Part shown: positions 26,735-35,520 of the stretch, piece after piece
How positions within the stretch are numbered: the first letter of the stretch is position 1
Layout: every line of letters begins with the position of its first letter
DNA from: an uncultured Chloroflexota bacterium
GTDB lineage: Bacteria > Chloroflexota > Dehalococcoidia > GIF9 > AB-539-J10
Reading direction: 5' to 3'
Length of the DNA stretch: 64,000 bases
Assembly: GCA_903884455.1 (NCBI GenBank)
Contig: CAISEW010000041.1
Coordinates: 1 to 64,000, forward strand
Position numbers and translations under genes: made by a program
Notes under the pieces: generated by a model
Databases searched by the model: none
Told to the model about the DNA's origin: nothing
The model's input: only the letters and a program-made list of their open reading frames with translations

Positions 26735-28314
26735 AAAGAATTTGGCAGCTTGCATTATTAGCTCTTCTCGTCGCTGCTTTATTGTTTTTGCCTTTGACTG
26801 CTTGCCAGCCATCTTCCAGCGGTCAAGGCGTCCTTAATCTATGGGATACTGGCCCTCTAACGCTTGACCCGGCGATTGCTGCCGACATGTCTTCTTATGT
26901 CTATGTCATGCACATCTTCTCTGGATTGGTTCGCCTTGACCAGAGTCTGAACATAGCGCCCGATATTGCTGAGAGCTGGGAGCCAAGCTCTGATAACAAA
27001 ACATATACCTTCCACCTGCGCCAGGGAGTGAAATTTCATGACGGCAGGGAGGTTAAAGCTGCCGATTTCAAATACTCCTGGGAACGAGCTTGCGACCCTG
27101 CTACTGGCTCTGGCACGGCCGCTACGTATCTGGGCGATATCGTTGGTGCCAAAGATATGCTGGCGGGAAAAACGGGAGAAATCCCTGGAGTCAAAGTCCT
27201 TGATGACTATACTCTTCAGGTTACCATTGATGCTCCCAAGGCTTACTTCTTGAACAAGCTGGCTTATCCTACCGCCTTCGTGGTTGATAGGGCTAATGTG
27301 GAATCCGGGAAGAATTGGTGGCGGGAACCAAACGGGACAGGCCCATTTAAGCTAAAGGAATGGAAAGAAGGGCAGCGGCTGATTTTGGAGCGTAGCCAGA
27401 TTTATTACGGCGAACCTGCCAAATTGGGGCAGGTCGTCTTTCGCTTTCTCGCTGGTGTGCCCATGGCTCTCTACGAAACAGGGCAGATTGATGTTTCCCC
27501 TGTTTCCACGAGTTACATTGACGAGGTTAGTGATGTGACTAATCCGCTTCATCAAGAGTTAACTGTAACGCCTGAGCTCAGCCTCTATTATATTGGCTTC
27601 AACACTGCCCAACCTCCTTTCGACGACGTTAACATCCGCCGTGCCTTTTGTCTAGCTGTGAATAAAGAGCATATCGCTAAGGTGATATTGAAGGATATGG
27701 TAAATGAAGCTGAGGGTATTTTGCCGCCGGGCATGCCTGGCTATAATGAGACTCTCGAGGGACTGGACTACGATGTGGAAAAGGCGAAAGAGCTCATCGC
27801 CGCCTCGAAATACGGAGATGTCTCGAACTTGCCCCCTATCACCCTGACTATGGAAGGCTATGGCAATAGCGTTCCCAGTTATCTTGGCGCCATCATCCAG
27901 GAATGGCAGCAAAATCTCGGCGTGGAAATCTCGGTGAGGCAACTGGAAACAGAGAATTTCCTCTATAACCTGAAACAAGAGAAGGATGAGCTGTTCATAC
28001 TGGGCTGGGTAGCTGACTATCCCGACCCCCATAATTTCCTGGATATTCTCTTTTATACCGGAAGCGAAAATAATATCTTCGAATACAGCAACCCCACCCT
28101 GGATGCTTTACTTGACCAGGCAGCTATAGAACAGAATAAGGCTGACCGCCTGGATATGTACCAGCAAGCTGAGCAGCTGGTAGTTGATGATGCTCCTTGC
28201 CTCCCCCTGTTCCATGGCACTAACTATATCCTGGTGAAGCCTTATGTCAAAGACTATGCGCTCAGTCCCTTGGGTATTCCCGACCTGAGCAAGGTGTATA
28301 TCGACAGGGGCTAG
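26731..28314 (+). CDS. oligopeptide ABC transporter substrate-binding lipoprotein
   Basis: 527 residues, SBP_bac_5 (OppA/DppA) family. A lipoprotein signal ends with LPLTACQPSS (lipobox Cys). Typical blocks: DPAIAADMSSYVYVMHIFSG, ESWEPSSDNKTYTFHLRQGVKFHDG, AFCLAVNKEHIAK and LGWVADYPDPHNFLD. Captures peptides or similar solutes outside the membrane. No permease or ATPase genes follow, so it is an orphan component in this window. Confidence 0.92.
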   Translation: MKRIWQLALLALLVAALLFLPLTACQPSSSGQGVLNLWDTGPLTLDPAIAADMSSYVYVMHIFSGLVRLDQSLNIAPDIAESWEPSSDNKTYTFHLRQGVKFHDGREVKAADFKYSWERACDPATGSGTAATYLGDIVGAKDMLAGKTGEIPGVKVLDDYTLQVTIDAPKAYFLNKLAYPTAFVVDRANVESGKNWWREPNGTGPFKLKEWKEGQRLILERSQIYYGEPAKLGQVVFRFLAGVPMALYETGQIDVSPVSTSYIDEVSDVTNPLHQELTVTPELSLYYIGFNTAQPPFDDVNIRRAFCLAVNKEHIAKVILKDMVNEAEGILPPGMPGYNETLEGLDYDVEKAKELIAASKYGDVSNLPPITLTMEGYGNSVPSYLGAIIQEWQQNLGVEISVRQLETENFLYNLKQEKDELFILGWVADYPDPHNFLDILFYTGSENNIFEYSNPTLDALLDQAAIEQNKADRLDMYQQAEQLVVDDAPCLPLFHGTNYILVKPYVKDYALSPLGIPDLSKVYIDRG

Positions 28315-28317
28315 ATT

Positions 28318-28458
28318 CCAAATCCCAAAGGCGCTCCGCTTCAAATCCCAAATTCTAAGCACTAAATACCAAACAAATACTAAATTCAAAATCCTAAATG
28401 TTCGGTCATTTGTGCTATGATATTGTTTAGGATTTAGAAATTAGTATTTAGAGTTTTC
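28318..28458. repeat. AT-rich dispersed repeat with inverted arms
   Basis: Left arm TTCTAAGCACTAAATACCAA and right arm, read on the minus strand, CTCTAAATACTAATTTCTAA. Related to the CACTAAATCC family at 9783-9845. It fills most of the gap between the peptide-binding protein and amrS. Confidence 0.5.
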
Positions 28459-28527
28459 CCCTTCAGGGATTGTCCTCGCCTACAGCACTGCCAAGCCGTC
28501 TCGAAGCTATGTTGGTGGTGTCCGTGG

Positions 28528-28536
28528 TGGTATAAT
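28528..28536 (+). promoter_or_regulatory. extended -10 promoter of the radical SAM gene
   Basis: TGG-TATAAT, a perfect -10 with the TGN extension. It ends 8 nt before ATG 28545, so leaderless initiation is plausible. Confidence 0.55.
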
Positions 28537-28544
28537 GATAAGGG

Positions 28545-29555
28545 ATGGAAAGGGAGGCGATGCTCTATGAGACACTCCCTGGTGGCAGGGCGAGGTGTCA
28601 TGTTTGCCAGTGGAGGTGCCTTATTAATCCCGGTAAGCTTGGCGTCTGCCGTATGCGCATCAATCGGGATGGCAAGCTCTTTAGCATGAATTATGCCGAG
28701 GTATCCTCCATGGCGGCTGACCATATTGAGAAAAAACCTCTATTTCATTTCTTCCCTGGTACCTACGCCTTCTCCTTAGGCACCTGGGGATGCAATTTCC
28801 ACTGCAAGGGATGCCAGAACTGGGAGATTTCCTGTGTGGATATTCCGCGGGGTTCCCAGCAATTGCTCCCGGAAAGAGAGATAGAGCTGACCAAGAGGTA
28901 TAACTGCCAGGGCATTGCCTGGACTTACAATGAGCCGGCGATTTGGTTTGAATACACCTTGGACTCAGCCAAACTGGCTAAGAAGAATAATCTATACACT
29001 GTGTATGTGACCAATGGCTATGCCACGCCTGAAGCTCTGGATACCATAGGTCCCTGGCTTGATGCCTGGAGGGTGGATGTCAAGGGCTTCACCGACGGGT
29101 TCTATCGGCAGCTAGCCAAGATCCCTCAGTGGCAGGGCATTCTGGACGTCGCTAAGCGGGCTAAAGAGAAATGGCATATGCATGTTGAGGTGGTGACCAA
29201 TATCATTCCTGCGATGAATGACGACGAGGAGCAGCTCAGGAACATTGCTACCTGGATTCGAGATAATCTAGGTGAGCTCACTCCCTGGCACGTAACTCGT
29301 TTCCATCCCCTGCACGAATTTACCCATCTGTCGGCTACTCCGCTATCCACTTTAGAAAGGGCATATAAGATTGGGAAAGAGGCGGGGCTGAAATTTGTCT
29401 ATCTGGGCAATGTGCCGGGGCATGAGTATGAAAATACCGTATGTTATTCTTGTGGCAAGAAGGTTGTTCAGCGCATTGGCTATGATACCCAGGTAGTGGG
29501 GCTGGATGGCTCAAGGTGTAAATTCTGCGGAACTGAGCTTGGTTTCCGGACATGA
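28545..29555 (+). CDS. amrS: AmmeMemoRadiSam system radical SAM enzyme
   Basis: 336 residues. The radical SAM cluster motif CxxxCxxC is in GTWGCNFHCKGCQNWEIS. Extra Cys pairs occur at the N-terminus (CHVCQWRC ... GVC) and C-terminus (CYSCGKK, CKFCGTELG), typical of the AmrS/PFL-activase-like group. NEPAIWFEYTLD and ITPWHVTRFHP also fit. The biological substrate is unknown. Start could be ATG 28545 (behind the -10 box) or 28560 (behind GGGAGG). The AMMECR1 partner follows 12 nt later; the third partner (Memo) is absent. Confidence 0.9.
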   Translation: MEREAMLYETLPGGRARCHVCQWRCLINPGKLGVCRMRINRDGKLFSMNYAEVSSMAADHIEKKPLFHFFPGTYAFSLGTWGCNFHCKGCQNWEISCVDIPRGSQQLLPEREIELTKRYNCQGIAWTYNEPAIWFEYTLDSAKLAKKNNLYTVYVTNGYATPEALDTIGPWLDAWRVDVKGFTDGFYRQLAKIPQWQGILDVAKRAKEKWHMHVEVVTNIIPAMNDDEEQLRNIATWIRDNLGELTPWHVTRFHPLHEFTHLSATPLSTLERAYKIGKEAGLKFVYLGNVPGHEYENTVCYSCGKKVVQRIGYDTQVVGLDGSRCKFCGTELGFRT

Positions 29556-29567
29556 GAGAGGTGCTTT

Positions 29568-30083
29568 ATGGCAAGGGGACTTCATCCTGTGGTAAAACTG
29601 GCTAAGGAGGCTGTGGAAAGCTATGTTCGAGCTGGGAAAATGCCCAAGCCGAAGGAGTTGACTCCGGAAATGAGAGAGCGGGCAGGGGTTTTTGTTTCCC
29701 TTCATAAGCATGGGCAATTAAGAGGATGTATTGGCACCTTTGAGCCAACCAAGGATAATGTGGCTGAAGAAATCATGGCCAACGCTATTAGCTCATCTAC
29801 CGCAGACCCTCGCTTTCCCCCGGTGGCTGCGTCTGAGCTTGATGACCTGGAATATAGTGTGGATATCCTTACTAAGCCTGAGCCAGTCACAGATATCAAC
29901 CAACTTGACCCTCTGACATACGGCGTTATCGTGGAGAGTGGTTGGAAAAGGGGACTTTTACTGCCTGCTCTGGAAGGTGTAGATAGCGTTGAGGAGCAAA
30001 TCGCTATTTGCCGGCTCAAGGCGGGGATATCAGCCAGCGAGCCGATTGAACTTTATCGCTTTCAGGTGAGAAGATTCAAGTAA
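29568..30083 (+). CDS. amrA: AmmeMemoRadiSam system protein A (AMMECR1 domain)
   Basis: 171 residues, AMMECR1 fold. The signature [19 protein letters not shown] and the block [20 protein letters not shown] are present. It is related to the C-terminal half of human AMMECR1. Function is unknown; co-location with AmrS supports a shared modification pathway. Confidence 0.9.
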   Translation: MARGLHPVVKLAKEAVESYVRAGKMPKPKELTPEMRERAGVFVSLHKHGQLRGCIGTFEPTKDNVAEEIMANAISSSTADPRFPPVAASELDDLEYSVDILTKPEPVTDINQLDPLTYGVIVESGWKRGLLLPALEGVDSVEEQIAICRLKAGISASEPIELYRFQVRRFK

Positions 30084-30102
30084 CAGATTGTGATTACCAA
30101 TA

Positions 30103-31446
30103 ATGGACAGGATGCCTCTTTTCGACCTACCGGAGGAAAAGGACTTACCTCAGAGTATGCCCTTGGCGGCAAGGATGCGACCACAGACGTTTGCTGAGTT
30201 CGTGGGGCAGGAACATTTGGTTGGCGAGGGACGGGTGCTCCGGAAATGCATCGAGGCAGACCAGCTACCTTCTATGGTATTCTGGGGACCGCCAGGCAGC
30301 GGAAAAACAACTCTGGCTCACATTATCGCCAATGTGACCAGAGCGCACTTCAGCTCTCTTAGTGCCGTGAGTGCCGGGGTAGCTGATTTGCGGCGTGTTA
30401 TCGGGGAAGCTAAAAAGAGACTGAAATCATCGGGACAGAGAACCATTCTTTTCGTTGATGAGATTCACCGTTTTAATAAGGCGCAACAGGACGCCGTATT
30501 GCCTTTCGTGGAAAATGGTACAGTGACTTTCATTGGAGCCACTACGGAAAATCCCTCCTTCGAAATTATCTCTCCGCTTCTTTCCCGGTGCCGGGTTTTT
30601 CGATTGAATCTGCTGAGTGACGACGAGGTCAGGCTCATTGTGGAGCGAGTCATTGAGAATAAAGAAAGAGGGCTGGGGAAGTTCCAGATTACCATAGGTG
30701 AGGAAGCTCTGCGCCACTTGGTGACCATGTCCAATGGAGATGCCCGGGTGGCATTGAACGCTTTAGAGATGGCGGTATTTGCTACTTTGCCTGACAGTGA
30801 TGGCTTGCGGTCAATAGACCTGCCGGCCATTGAGGAGGCACTACAGCACCGTGCTTTGCTGTATGATAAGAGCGGTGACCAGCATTATGACCTGATTTCG
30901 GCACTGCATAAATCCTTACGAGGCTCCGACCCCGATGCTGCTTTATATTGGTTGGGGCGTATGCTTGAAGCCGGGGAGGACCCTTTGTATATCGCCCGTC
31001 GCCTGGTGCGCTTTGCTTCTGAGGACGTTGGCGTGGCTGACCCTCAAGCACTGGTGATAGTGGTAGCTGCCCAGCAGGCAGTGCACTTCGTGGGCTTACC
31101 CGAAGGGAATCTTGCTTTAGCTGAGGCCGTGGTTTATCTGGCCGTTGCTCCTAAAAGCAACTCGTTGTACCAGGCTTACTCCCGGGTTCAACAGGACATC
31201 CAGCATGGCCGAAATGAGCCTGTGCCACTCCACCTGCGTAACCCGGTAACCGGCTTGATGCGGCAGACGGGATATGGCCGGGGCTATAAATATGCCCATG
31301 ATTATCCTGACCATTTTGTCAAGCAACAAAACCTACCGCCTTCGCTTCAGGGAAAACGCTATTACACCCCCGGTGACCAGGGCTATGAAAAGGAGATTGC
31401 TGACAGGCTAAAGAAGTGGTGGGGGAAGTCGCATGAAGAGGTGTAA
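30103..31446 (+). CDS. rarA: replication-associated recombination protein A (RarA/MgsA)
   Basis: 447-residue AAA+ ATPase of the RarA/Mgs1/WRNIP1 family acting at stalled forks. Walker A GPPGSGKTTLAHI, Walker B LFVDEIHRFNKAQQDAVLP, sensor ATTENPSFEIISPLLSRCRVF, then the C-terminal tetramerisation domain with DPDAALYWLGRMLEAGEDP and SEDVGVADPQAL. Complete length. Confidence 0.93.
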   Translation: MDRMPLFDLPEEKDLPQSMPLAARMRPQTFAEFVGQEHLVGEGRVLRKCIEADQLPSMVFWGPPGSGKTTLAHIIANVTRAHFSSLSAVSAGVADLRRVIGEAKKRLKSSGQRTILFVDEIHRFNKAQQDAVLPFVENGTVTFIGATTENPSFEIISPLLSRCRVFRLNLLSDDEVRLIVERVIENKERGLGKFQITIGEEALRHLVTMSNGDARVALNALEMAVFATLPDSDGLRSIDLPAIEEALQHRALLYDKSGDQHYDLISALHKSLRGSDPDAALYWLGRMLEAGEDPLYIARRLVRFASEDVGVADPQALVIVVAAQQAVHFVGLPEGNLALAEAVVYLAVAPKSNSLYQAYSRVQQDIQHGRNEPVPLHLRNPVTGLMRQTGYGRGYKYAHDYPDHFVKQQNLPPSLQGKRYYTPGDQGYEKEIADRLKKWWGKSHEEV

Positions 31447-31538
31447 AGCATAGTGGGAGTTTCTTACCGCGTGCTATAATGCGAGACGGACCTGAGGGGA
31501 TCCTGGAGATAGAAGGTATGTATTGATGGAGGTGCACT

Positions 31539-32171
31539 TTGGCTAAGTTTTCCCTAATCCCTAGAGATATGAAGTTCTACGACCTGTTCGAACAGGAGAC
31601 GGCTAATCTGGTCGTTGCTGCCGAAAAGCTGGTTGACCTCTTTAACAACTACGAAAACGTGGAAGCAAAAGCAGGAGAGCTTAAGGATTTCGAACATAGA
31701 GGCGACGTTATAACACACGAGATAATAGCCCGGGTGCATCGGAGCTTTGTGACACCCATTGACAGAGAGGATATTACTCTTCTCGCCCACAGCTTGGACG
31801 ATGTCATGGATTTCATTGAGGCTGCGGGCAGGACAGCCTACCTTTATCATATTGCTCAACCCACGGAGAGGGCCCGAGAGCTGGCCCAAATTGTGGATAA
31901 GATGGCACGCAAATTGAACGAGGTAATGCCTCAGTTACGTCATCGTGACAAGTTCAAATGGATTCTAAAGCAATGTGTGGAGATTAACACTCTGGAAAAC
32001 GAAGCTGATGATGTGCAACATGCTGCCCTGGCTGAGCTGTTCGAAGCCTGTGCCGGTAACGCATGTGAGGTAATCAAATGGCGCGAACTGTATGGACACT
32101 TGGAAGATGCCACTGACCGAGGGGAAGATGTCGCCAATGTACTTGAGGGGGTAGTCCTCAAGTATGCCTGA
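31539..32171 (+). CDS. DUF47 family PhoU-like phosphate transport regulator
   Basis: 210 residues, all-helical DUF47/PhoU_div family. FEHRGDVITHEIIARVHRSF, PIDREDITLLAHSLDDVMDFIEA and the second acidic repeat EDATDRGEDVANVLEGVV are typical metal-binding helices. These proteins are encoded directly before PiT phosphate carriers and tune them. TTG start 8 nt after TGGAGG. The last codons overlap the next frame. Confidence 0.9.
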   Translation: MAKFSLIPRDMKFYDLFEQETANLVVAAEKLVDLFNNYENVEAKAGELKDFEHRGDVITHEIIARVHRSFVTPIDREDITLLAHSLDDVMDFIEAAGRTAYLYHIAQPTERARELAQIVDKMARKLNEVMPQLRHRDKFKWILKQCVEINTLENEADDVQHAALAELFEACAGNACEVIKWRELYGHLEDATDRGEDVANVLEGVVLKYA

Positions 32172-32361
32172 CGGCAGCTTTCTTCTGATAGCCGCTTTAG
32201 TATTAGTGCTGGCCGCCGAGTTTGTTAATGGCTGGACGGACGCTCCCAATGCTATCGCTACCGTGGTTTCTACTCGTGTCCTTTCCCCATCTCAGGCTGT
32301 GCTTATGACTGCTGTCCTTAATCGCACCGTGATTAGTGTTGCACTGAGGACTTTATGGTGA
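32164..32361 (+). pseudogene. N-terminal remnant of a PiT phosphate transporter
   Basis: 65 codons. Residues 1-52 match the first helices of PiT carriers (AAEFVNGWTDAPNAIATVVS, then STRVLSPSQAVLMTAVLN); after VLN the match stops and 13 unrelated codons lead to TGA. It overlaps the DUF47 stop by 8 nt and the next PiT start by 7 nt (ATGGTGA). Thus the fragment still links translation of the two flanking genes. It is a different paralogue from the intact carrier that follows. It may be a relic of a fused or tandem pair. Confidence 0.7.
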
Positions 32362-33365
32362 CATTAGGCCTGCCATTCATAATCTTTGTCATCATTATAG
32401 CCCTTACGTTCGATTTCACCAACGGCATGCATGATGCCGCTAATTCAATTTCCACTATTGTCTCTACCAGGGTCCTATCACCGAGACTGGCTGTCATCTG
32501 GGCAGCTTTCTTCAACTTTATCGCTTTTCTTATATTTGGCACTACTGTGGCGTCGACAATTGGAAGGGGAATGATTAATGTCAATGCAGTAACTCCGACT
32601 GTGGTCTTTGCCGGATTGCTTGGAGCTATATCATGGAATCTGATTACCTGGTATTTCGGGCTGCCCAGCAGTTCTTCTCATGCTCTAATCGGCGGATACG
32701 CCGGAGCAGCGATAGCAAAGAGCGGCCTGGGAGTACTAATCGCCGCTGGCTGGTACAAGACATTGATTTTTATTGCCCTGGCGCCCATAATCGGCCTAGT
32801 TCTCGGTTTCTTTCTAAAGATTGCTGCCACCTGGATGATATATTTGAATAAACAAGCTCCAGCTACTGTTGACAGATGGTCTCGGATATTGCAACTTTTT
32901 TCTGCGGCAGCCTATAGCCTGGGCCATGGTAGTAATGATGCACAGAAGACCATGGGTATCACCACCAGTCTTCTTTTTGCCGGCGGGTTGATTTCTGAAT
33001 TCAAGATACCTCTGTGGGTTATTCTCAGCGCACATGCCGCCATAGCTCTGGGCACGCTCAGTGGCGGCTGGCGGATTGTCAAAACAATGGGGCAAAGGAT
33101 TACCAAATTACAGCCAATTGATGGTTTTTGCGCCGAAACATCCAGTGCAGCCAGTATTTTCTTGGCTACACATCTCGGTATTCCGGTGAGTACCACCCAT
33201 GTTATCACCGGGGCAATATCTGGTGTTGGTTCTGCCAATCGGCTTTCTGCTGTCCGCTGGAACGTGACCATCCGCATTGTTTGGGCCTGGATTTTCACCA
33301 TCCCAGCTGCCGCTGTAATGTCTGGCCTCATCTATTTCCTGGCTAGGGTATTTCTTCCTGCCTAG
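32355..33365 (+). CDS. pit: PiT family inorganic phosphate transporter
   Basis: 336 residues with about 10 membrane helices. The duplicated PiT signature is present in both halves: FTNGMHDAANSISTIVSTRV near residue 25 and AYSLGHGSNDAQKTMGI near residue 195, plus GLPSSSSHALIGGYAGAAI and GIPVSTTHVITGAISGVGS. Low-affinity phosphate uptake driven by a cation gradient. Forms an operon with the DUF47 regulator and the truncated paralogue. Confidence 0.93.
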   Translation: MVTLGLPFIIFVIIIALTFDFTNGMHDAANSISTIVSTRVLSPRLAVIWAAFFNFIAFLIFGTTVASTIGRGMINVNAVTPTVVFAGLLGAISWNLITWYFGLPSSSSHALIGGYAGAAIAKSGLGVLIAAGWYKTLIFIALAPIIGLVLGFFLKIAATWMIYLNKQAPATVDRWSRILQLFSAAAYSLGHGSNDAQKTMGITTSLLFAGGLISEFKIPLWVILSAHAAIALGTLSGGWRIVKTMGQRITKLQPIDGFCAETSSAASIFLATHLGIPVSTTHVITGAISGVGSANRLSAVRWNVTIRIVWAWIFTIPAAAVMSGLIYFLARVFLPA

Positions 33366-33470
33366 ATGAAGTGGTTTTAGATAAATGTCTGGCTGTCATC
33401 ATCGTACATTTAGTCTGGTACGACGCCCGGCTGGGTAATAGCGTCGCTTCTGAAGATTGCCTTGTGAAGT

Positions 33471-33511
33471 GACAAAACCTCTTTGTCTCTTTAGAACACC
33501 TGTGCCATAAT
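33471..33511 (+). promoter_or_regulatory. promoter with LexA-like site, first virion operon
   Basis: TTGTCT (33483-33488), 17-nt spacer, CATAAT (33506-33511). The spacer contains GAAC-ACCT-GTGC (33494-33505), one base from the GAAC-N4-GTTC SOS box of Gram-positives. GACAAAA sits 23 nt upstream of GAAC. The same layout recurs at 44748-44788. A perfect 7-bp palindrome ATTTAGC-TTC-GCTAAAT (33510-33526) overlaps the -10. Confidence 0.6.
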
Positions 33512-33556
33512 TTAGCTTCGCTAAATGGGTAATAAGGGTTCAATAAGGAAAGTAGA

Positions 33557-33703
33557 TTGAGTTTGAAGCTATTGCCGGCGGCTCTTCAGAGGCAAGATTA
33601 CAACCTGGCAGCTCATGTTCTCGTCTATGGCTTGGTCAAAGCCTCGGTAGAAAACCCCAAAAAGTGTTATGGCAGCAAAAGGAAAAGGCCAGAGAAAGAG
33701 TAG
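33557..33703 (+). CDS. small virion-operon protein of unknown function
   Basis: 48 codons from TTG 33557, 6 nt after AAGGAAAG. The product has an amphipathic block LQRQDYNLAAHVLVYGLVKA and a basic tail KRKRPEKE. It overlaps the next gene by 35 nt and is the first frame downstream of the LexA-like promoter. I do not recognise a family. Coding status rests on position, ribosome binding site and composition. Confidence 0.5.
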   Translation: MSLKLLPAALQRQDYNLAAHVLVYGLVKASVENPKKCYGSKRKRPEKE

Positions 33704-34025
33704 CCCACGGGGTTTCTATAGCCGGGCCTTGGACGAGGCAGAAAAGCTCGAGCTGGAAGAAGCTTCTCATGTCGAAGGAATCGACGAGGAGATTGCCCTT
33801 CTCAGAGTAAAGCTCAGGGAACTTCTGGAAGAGCAGCCAGAGCGAATCGACCTGCACTTCGAGGCTGCCAATATCATAGCCCGGCTGGTAAGAACCCGAT
33901 ATCAAATTACCAAAGAGCAAAAGAAGTCCCTCAAGGAAGCCATCCAGAAAGTCTTGACCGAAGTCGCTATGCCCCTGGGGGTTGGGGTGGGCGGAAAAAT
34001 CCTAAGCACTAAATCCCGAAATTAA
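33669..34025 (+). CDS. putative terminase small subunit
   Basis: 118 residues. Basic N-terminus (MAAKGKGQRKSSPRGFYSRA) followed by helical, charged sequence (EIALLRVKLRELLEEQPERI, FEAANIIARLVRTRYQITKE). It sits directly before a large terminase, which is the main reason for the call; small terminases are poorly conserved. The last ~8 residues (ILSTKSRN) and the stop are encoded by a copy of the CACTAAATCC repeat, so the native C-terminus has been replaced. Confidence 0.6.
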   Translation: MAAKGKGQRKSSPRGFYSRALDEAEKLELEEASHVEGIDEEIALLRVKLRELLEEQPERIDLHFEAANIIARLVRTRYQITKEQKKSLKEAIQKVLTEVAMPLGVGVGGKILSTKSRN

Positions 34026-34026
34026 T
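34002..34026. repeat. CACTAAATCC repeat copy at the end of the small terminase gene
   Basis: ATCCTAAGCACTAAATCC followed by CGAAATTAATAG. It supplies the last codons and stop of the upstream gene. Confidence 0.55.
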
Positions 34027-34080
34027 AGTCAGTAGTCAGTAGATTCCTCTACTGGCTACTGGATTCTGTATTCTTGTTAC
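34025..34080. repeat. AGTAGTCAG palindromic repeat, copy 1
   Basis: AGTCAGTAGTCAGTAGATTC ... CTACTGGCTACTGGATTCTG. Arms are inverted (AGTAG/CTACT). Other copies lie at 38703-38790, 48735-48812 and 50023-50083, all between or beside virion genes or surface genes. Confidence 0.65.
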
Positions 34081-34093
34081 TACCACTATTTTT

Positions 34094-35495
34094 ATGGAAC
34101 TAAGACCTTATCAAATGGAAGTAGCGCGGGCGGCTATGGACTCTATCCAGAAGGGAATGGGACTGACCTTTTCTGTGGAGATTGCTAGGCAAGGCGGCAA
34201 AAACGAGCTTTCAGCGCATCTGGAAATTCTGCTGTTAACGCTCTATATGGCTAAGGGAGGCAATCTTATAAAGTGCTCCCCGACCTTTAAGCCTCAAACC
34301 ATTATATCTATAGAAAGGTTAAAGCAGAGGCTGGATGATTTCGGTTTTGCCGGCATTTATCGTCTCCAGATGGGCTATATTGTTCAGCTCGGCAACGCTA
34401 AAGCCATCTTTCTATCGGCTGAGGGCTCGTCTTCAGTGGTGGGACACACCCGCTGACATACTTCTGGAGATTGATGAATCGCAAGATATTAGCAAGGAAA
34501 AGTACACCAGGGAATTCCGCCCCATGGGTTCCGCTACCAACGTGACTACGATTCTTTATGGCACTACCTGGGATGATAGCACCTTGCTGGAAGAGGTAAA
34601 GCAGGCTAATCTGGAACTGGAAAGAGAGGACGGCATTAAGCGCCACTTTAGATATGATTGGCAGGAGGTAGGCCGGTACAATCCTGACTATGTCAAGTTC
34701 GTCCAGGCGGAGCGGCAAAGACTGGGTGAAGAGCATCCCCTGTTCAGGACTCAATATGCTTTATTACCTATCACCCATGGCGGGGGCTTCCTATCACGGC
34801 AACAGATAGCTCTGGTGCTGGGAGAACACCACAGGCAATCGCAGCCTGAGGGGAAGAGGACTTATATTGCTGGTGTAGATTTGGCCGGAGAACATGAGCC
34901 GGAAATGACAGGGGAAGACGCTCCTGACAATAATAGGGGAAAAGGATGTGATTCCACAGTAATCACCATTGCCGAGGTGGATGCCCGCCTGCCAAGCCTT
35001 GGCGGGCAGGCCACCAATCCATCACAGCCACTGTTGAAAGTTGTGGAGCAATACCGGTGGACGGGAACGCCCCATAGCCAACTTTTTACCCAGATGACGG
35101 ATATCCTTAAGAACGTCTGGAACTGCCGCAGGATAGTGGTGGACGCCACCGGCATTGGTCAGCCTGTAGCTAGCTTTCTCAGAAAGGAACTGGGAAGCCG
35201 GATCATCCCATTTGTCATTACCTCCAAAAGCAAATCCGACATGGGCTTTGAGCTATTGTCCTTTATCAATTCCGGGAGGCTTAAACTCTACAAGCAGGAT
35301 GGCTCCAGGGAGTATAAGGAGACCCTGTTTGAGCTAGAAAGAGCCAGGGTGCAATATCGCCCCAACCAAACGATGAACTTTTATGTTGACCCTCAAGAGG
35401 GGCATGATGATCTTCTCGTGAGTCTGGCTCTGGTGATCCAGGCCGCTAAAGGTCTTAGCCCCCGGGGAGCCAAAGGTTGGCTCCGGGAAAGCTAG
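34094..35495 (+). CDS. phage terminase large subunit, interrupted by a +1 frameshift
   Basis: Two frames together make a complete TerL of ~465 residues. Frame 1 (34094-34456) holds the ATPase Walker A-like loop VEIARQGGKNELSAHLEILL and ends SAEGSSSVVGHTR-stop. Frame 2 resumes at once with ADILLEIDESQDISKEKY, containing Walker B (LLEIDE). The nuclease domain is intact: AGVDLAGEHEP, RRIVVDATGIGQPVAS and EGHDDLLVSLAL. The break is at CAC ACC CGC TGA C (34445-34457); removing one C restores VVGHTADILLEIDE. It could be a mutation, an assembly error or +1 frameshifting at a UGA-C. Confidence 0.85.
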
Positions 35496-35520
35496 GCAGG
35501 GGTCGGGCTTGCCCCCGGCT

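Noticed and set aside
34335-34440. Separate terminase gene starting at 34335
   Set aside because: Codons before ~34445 in that frame are a shadow of the first terminase half; Walker A is in the other frame, so it is one gene with a shift.
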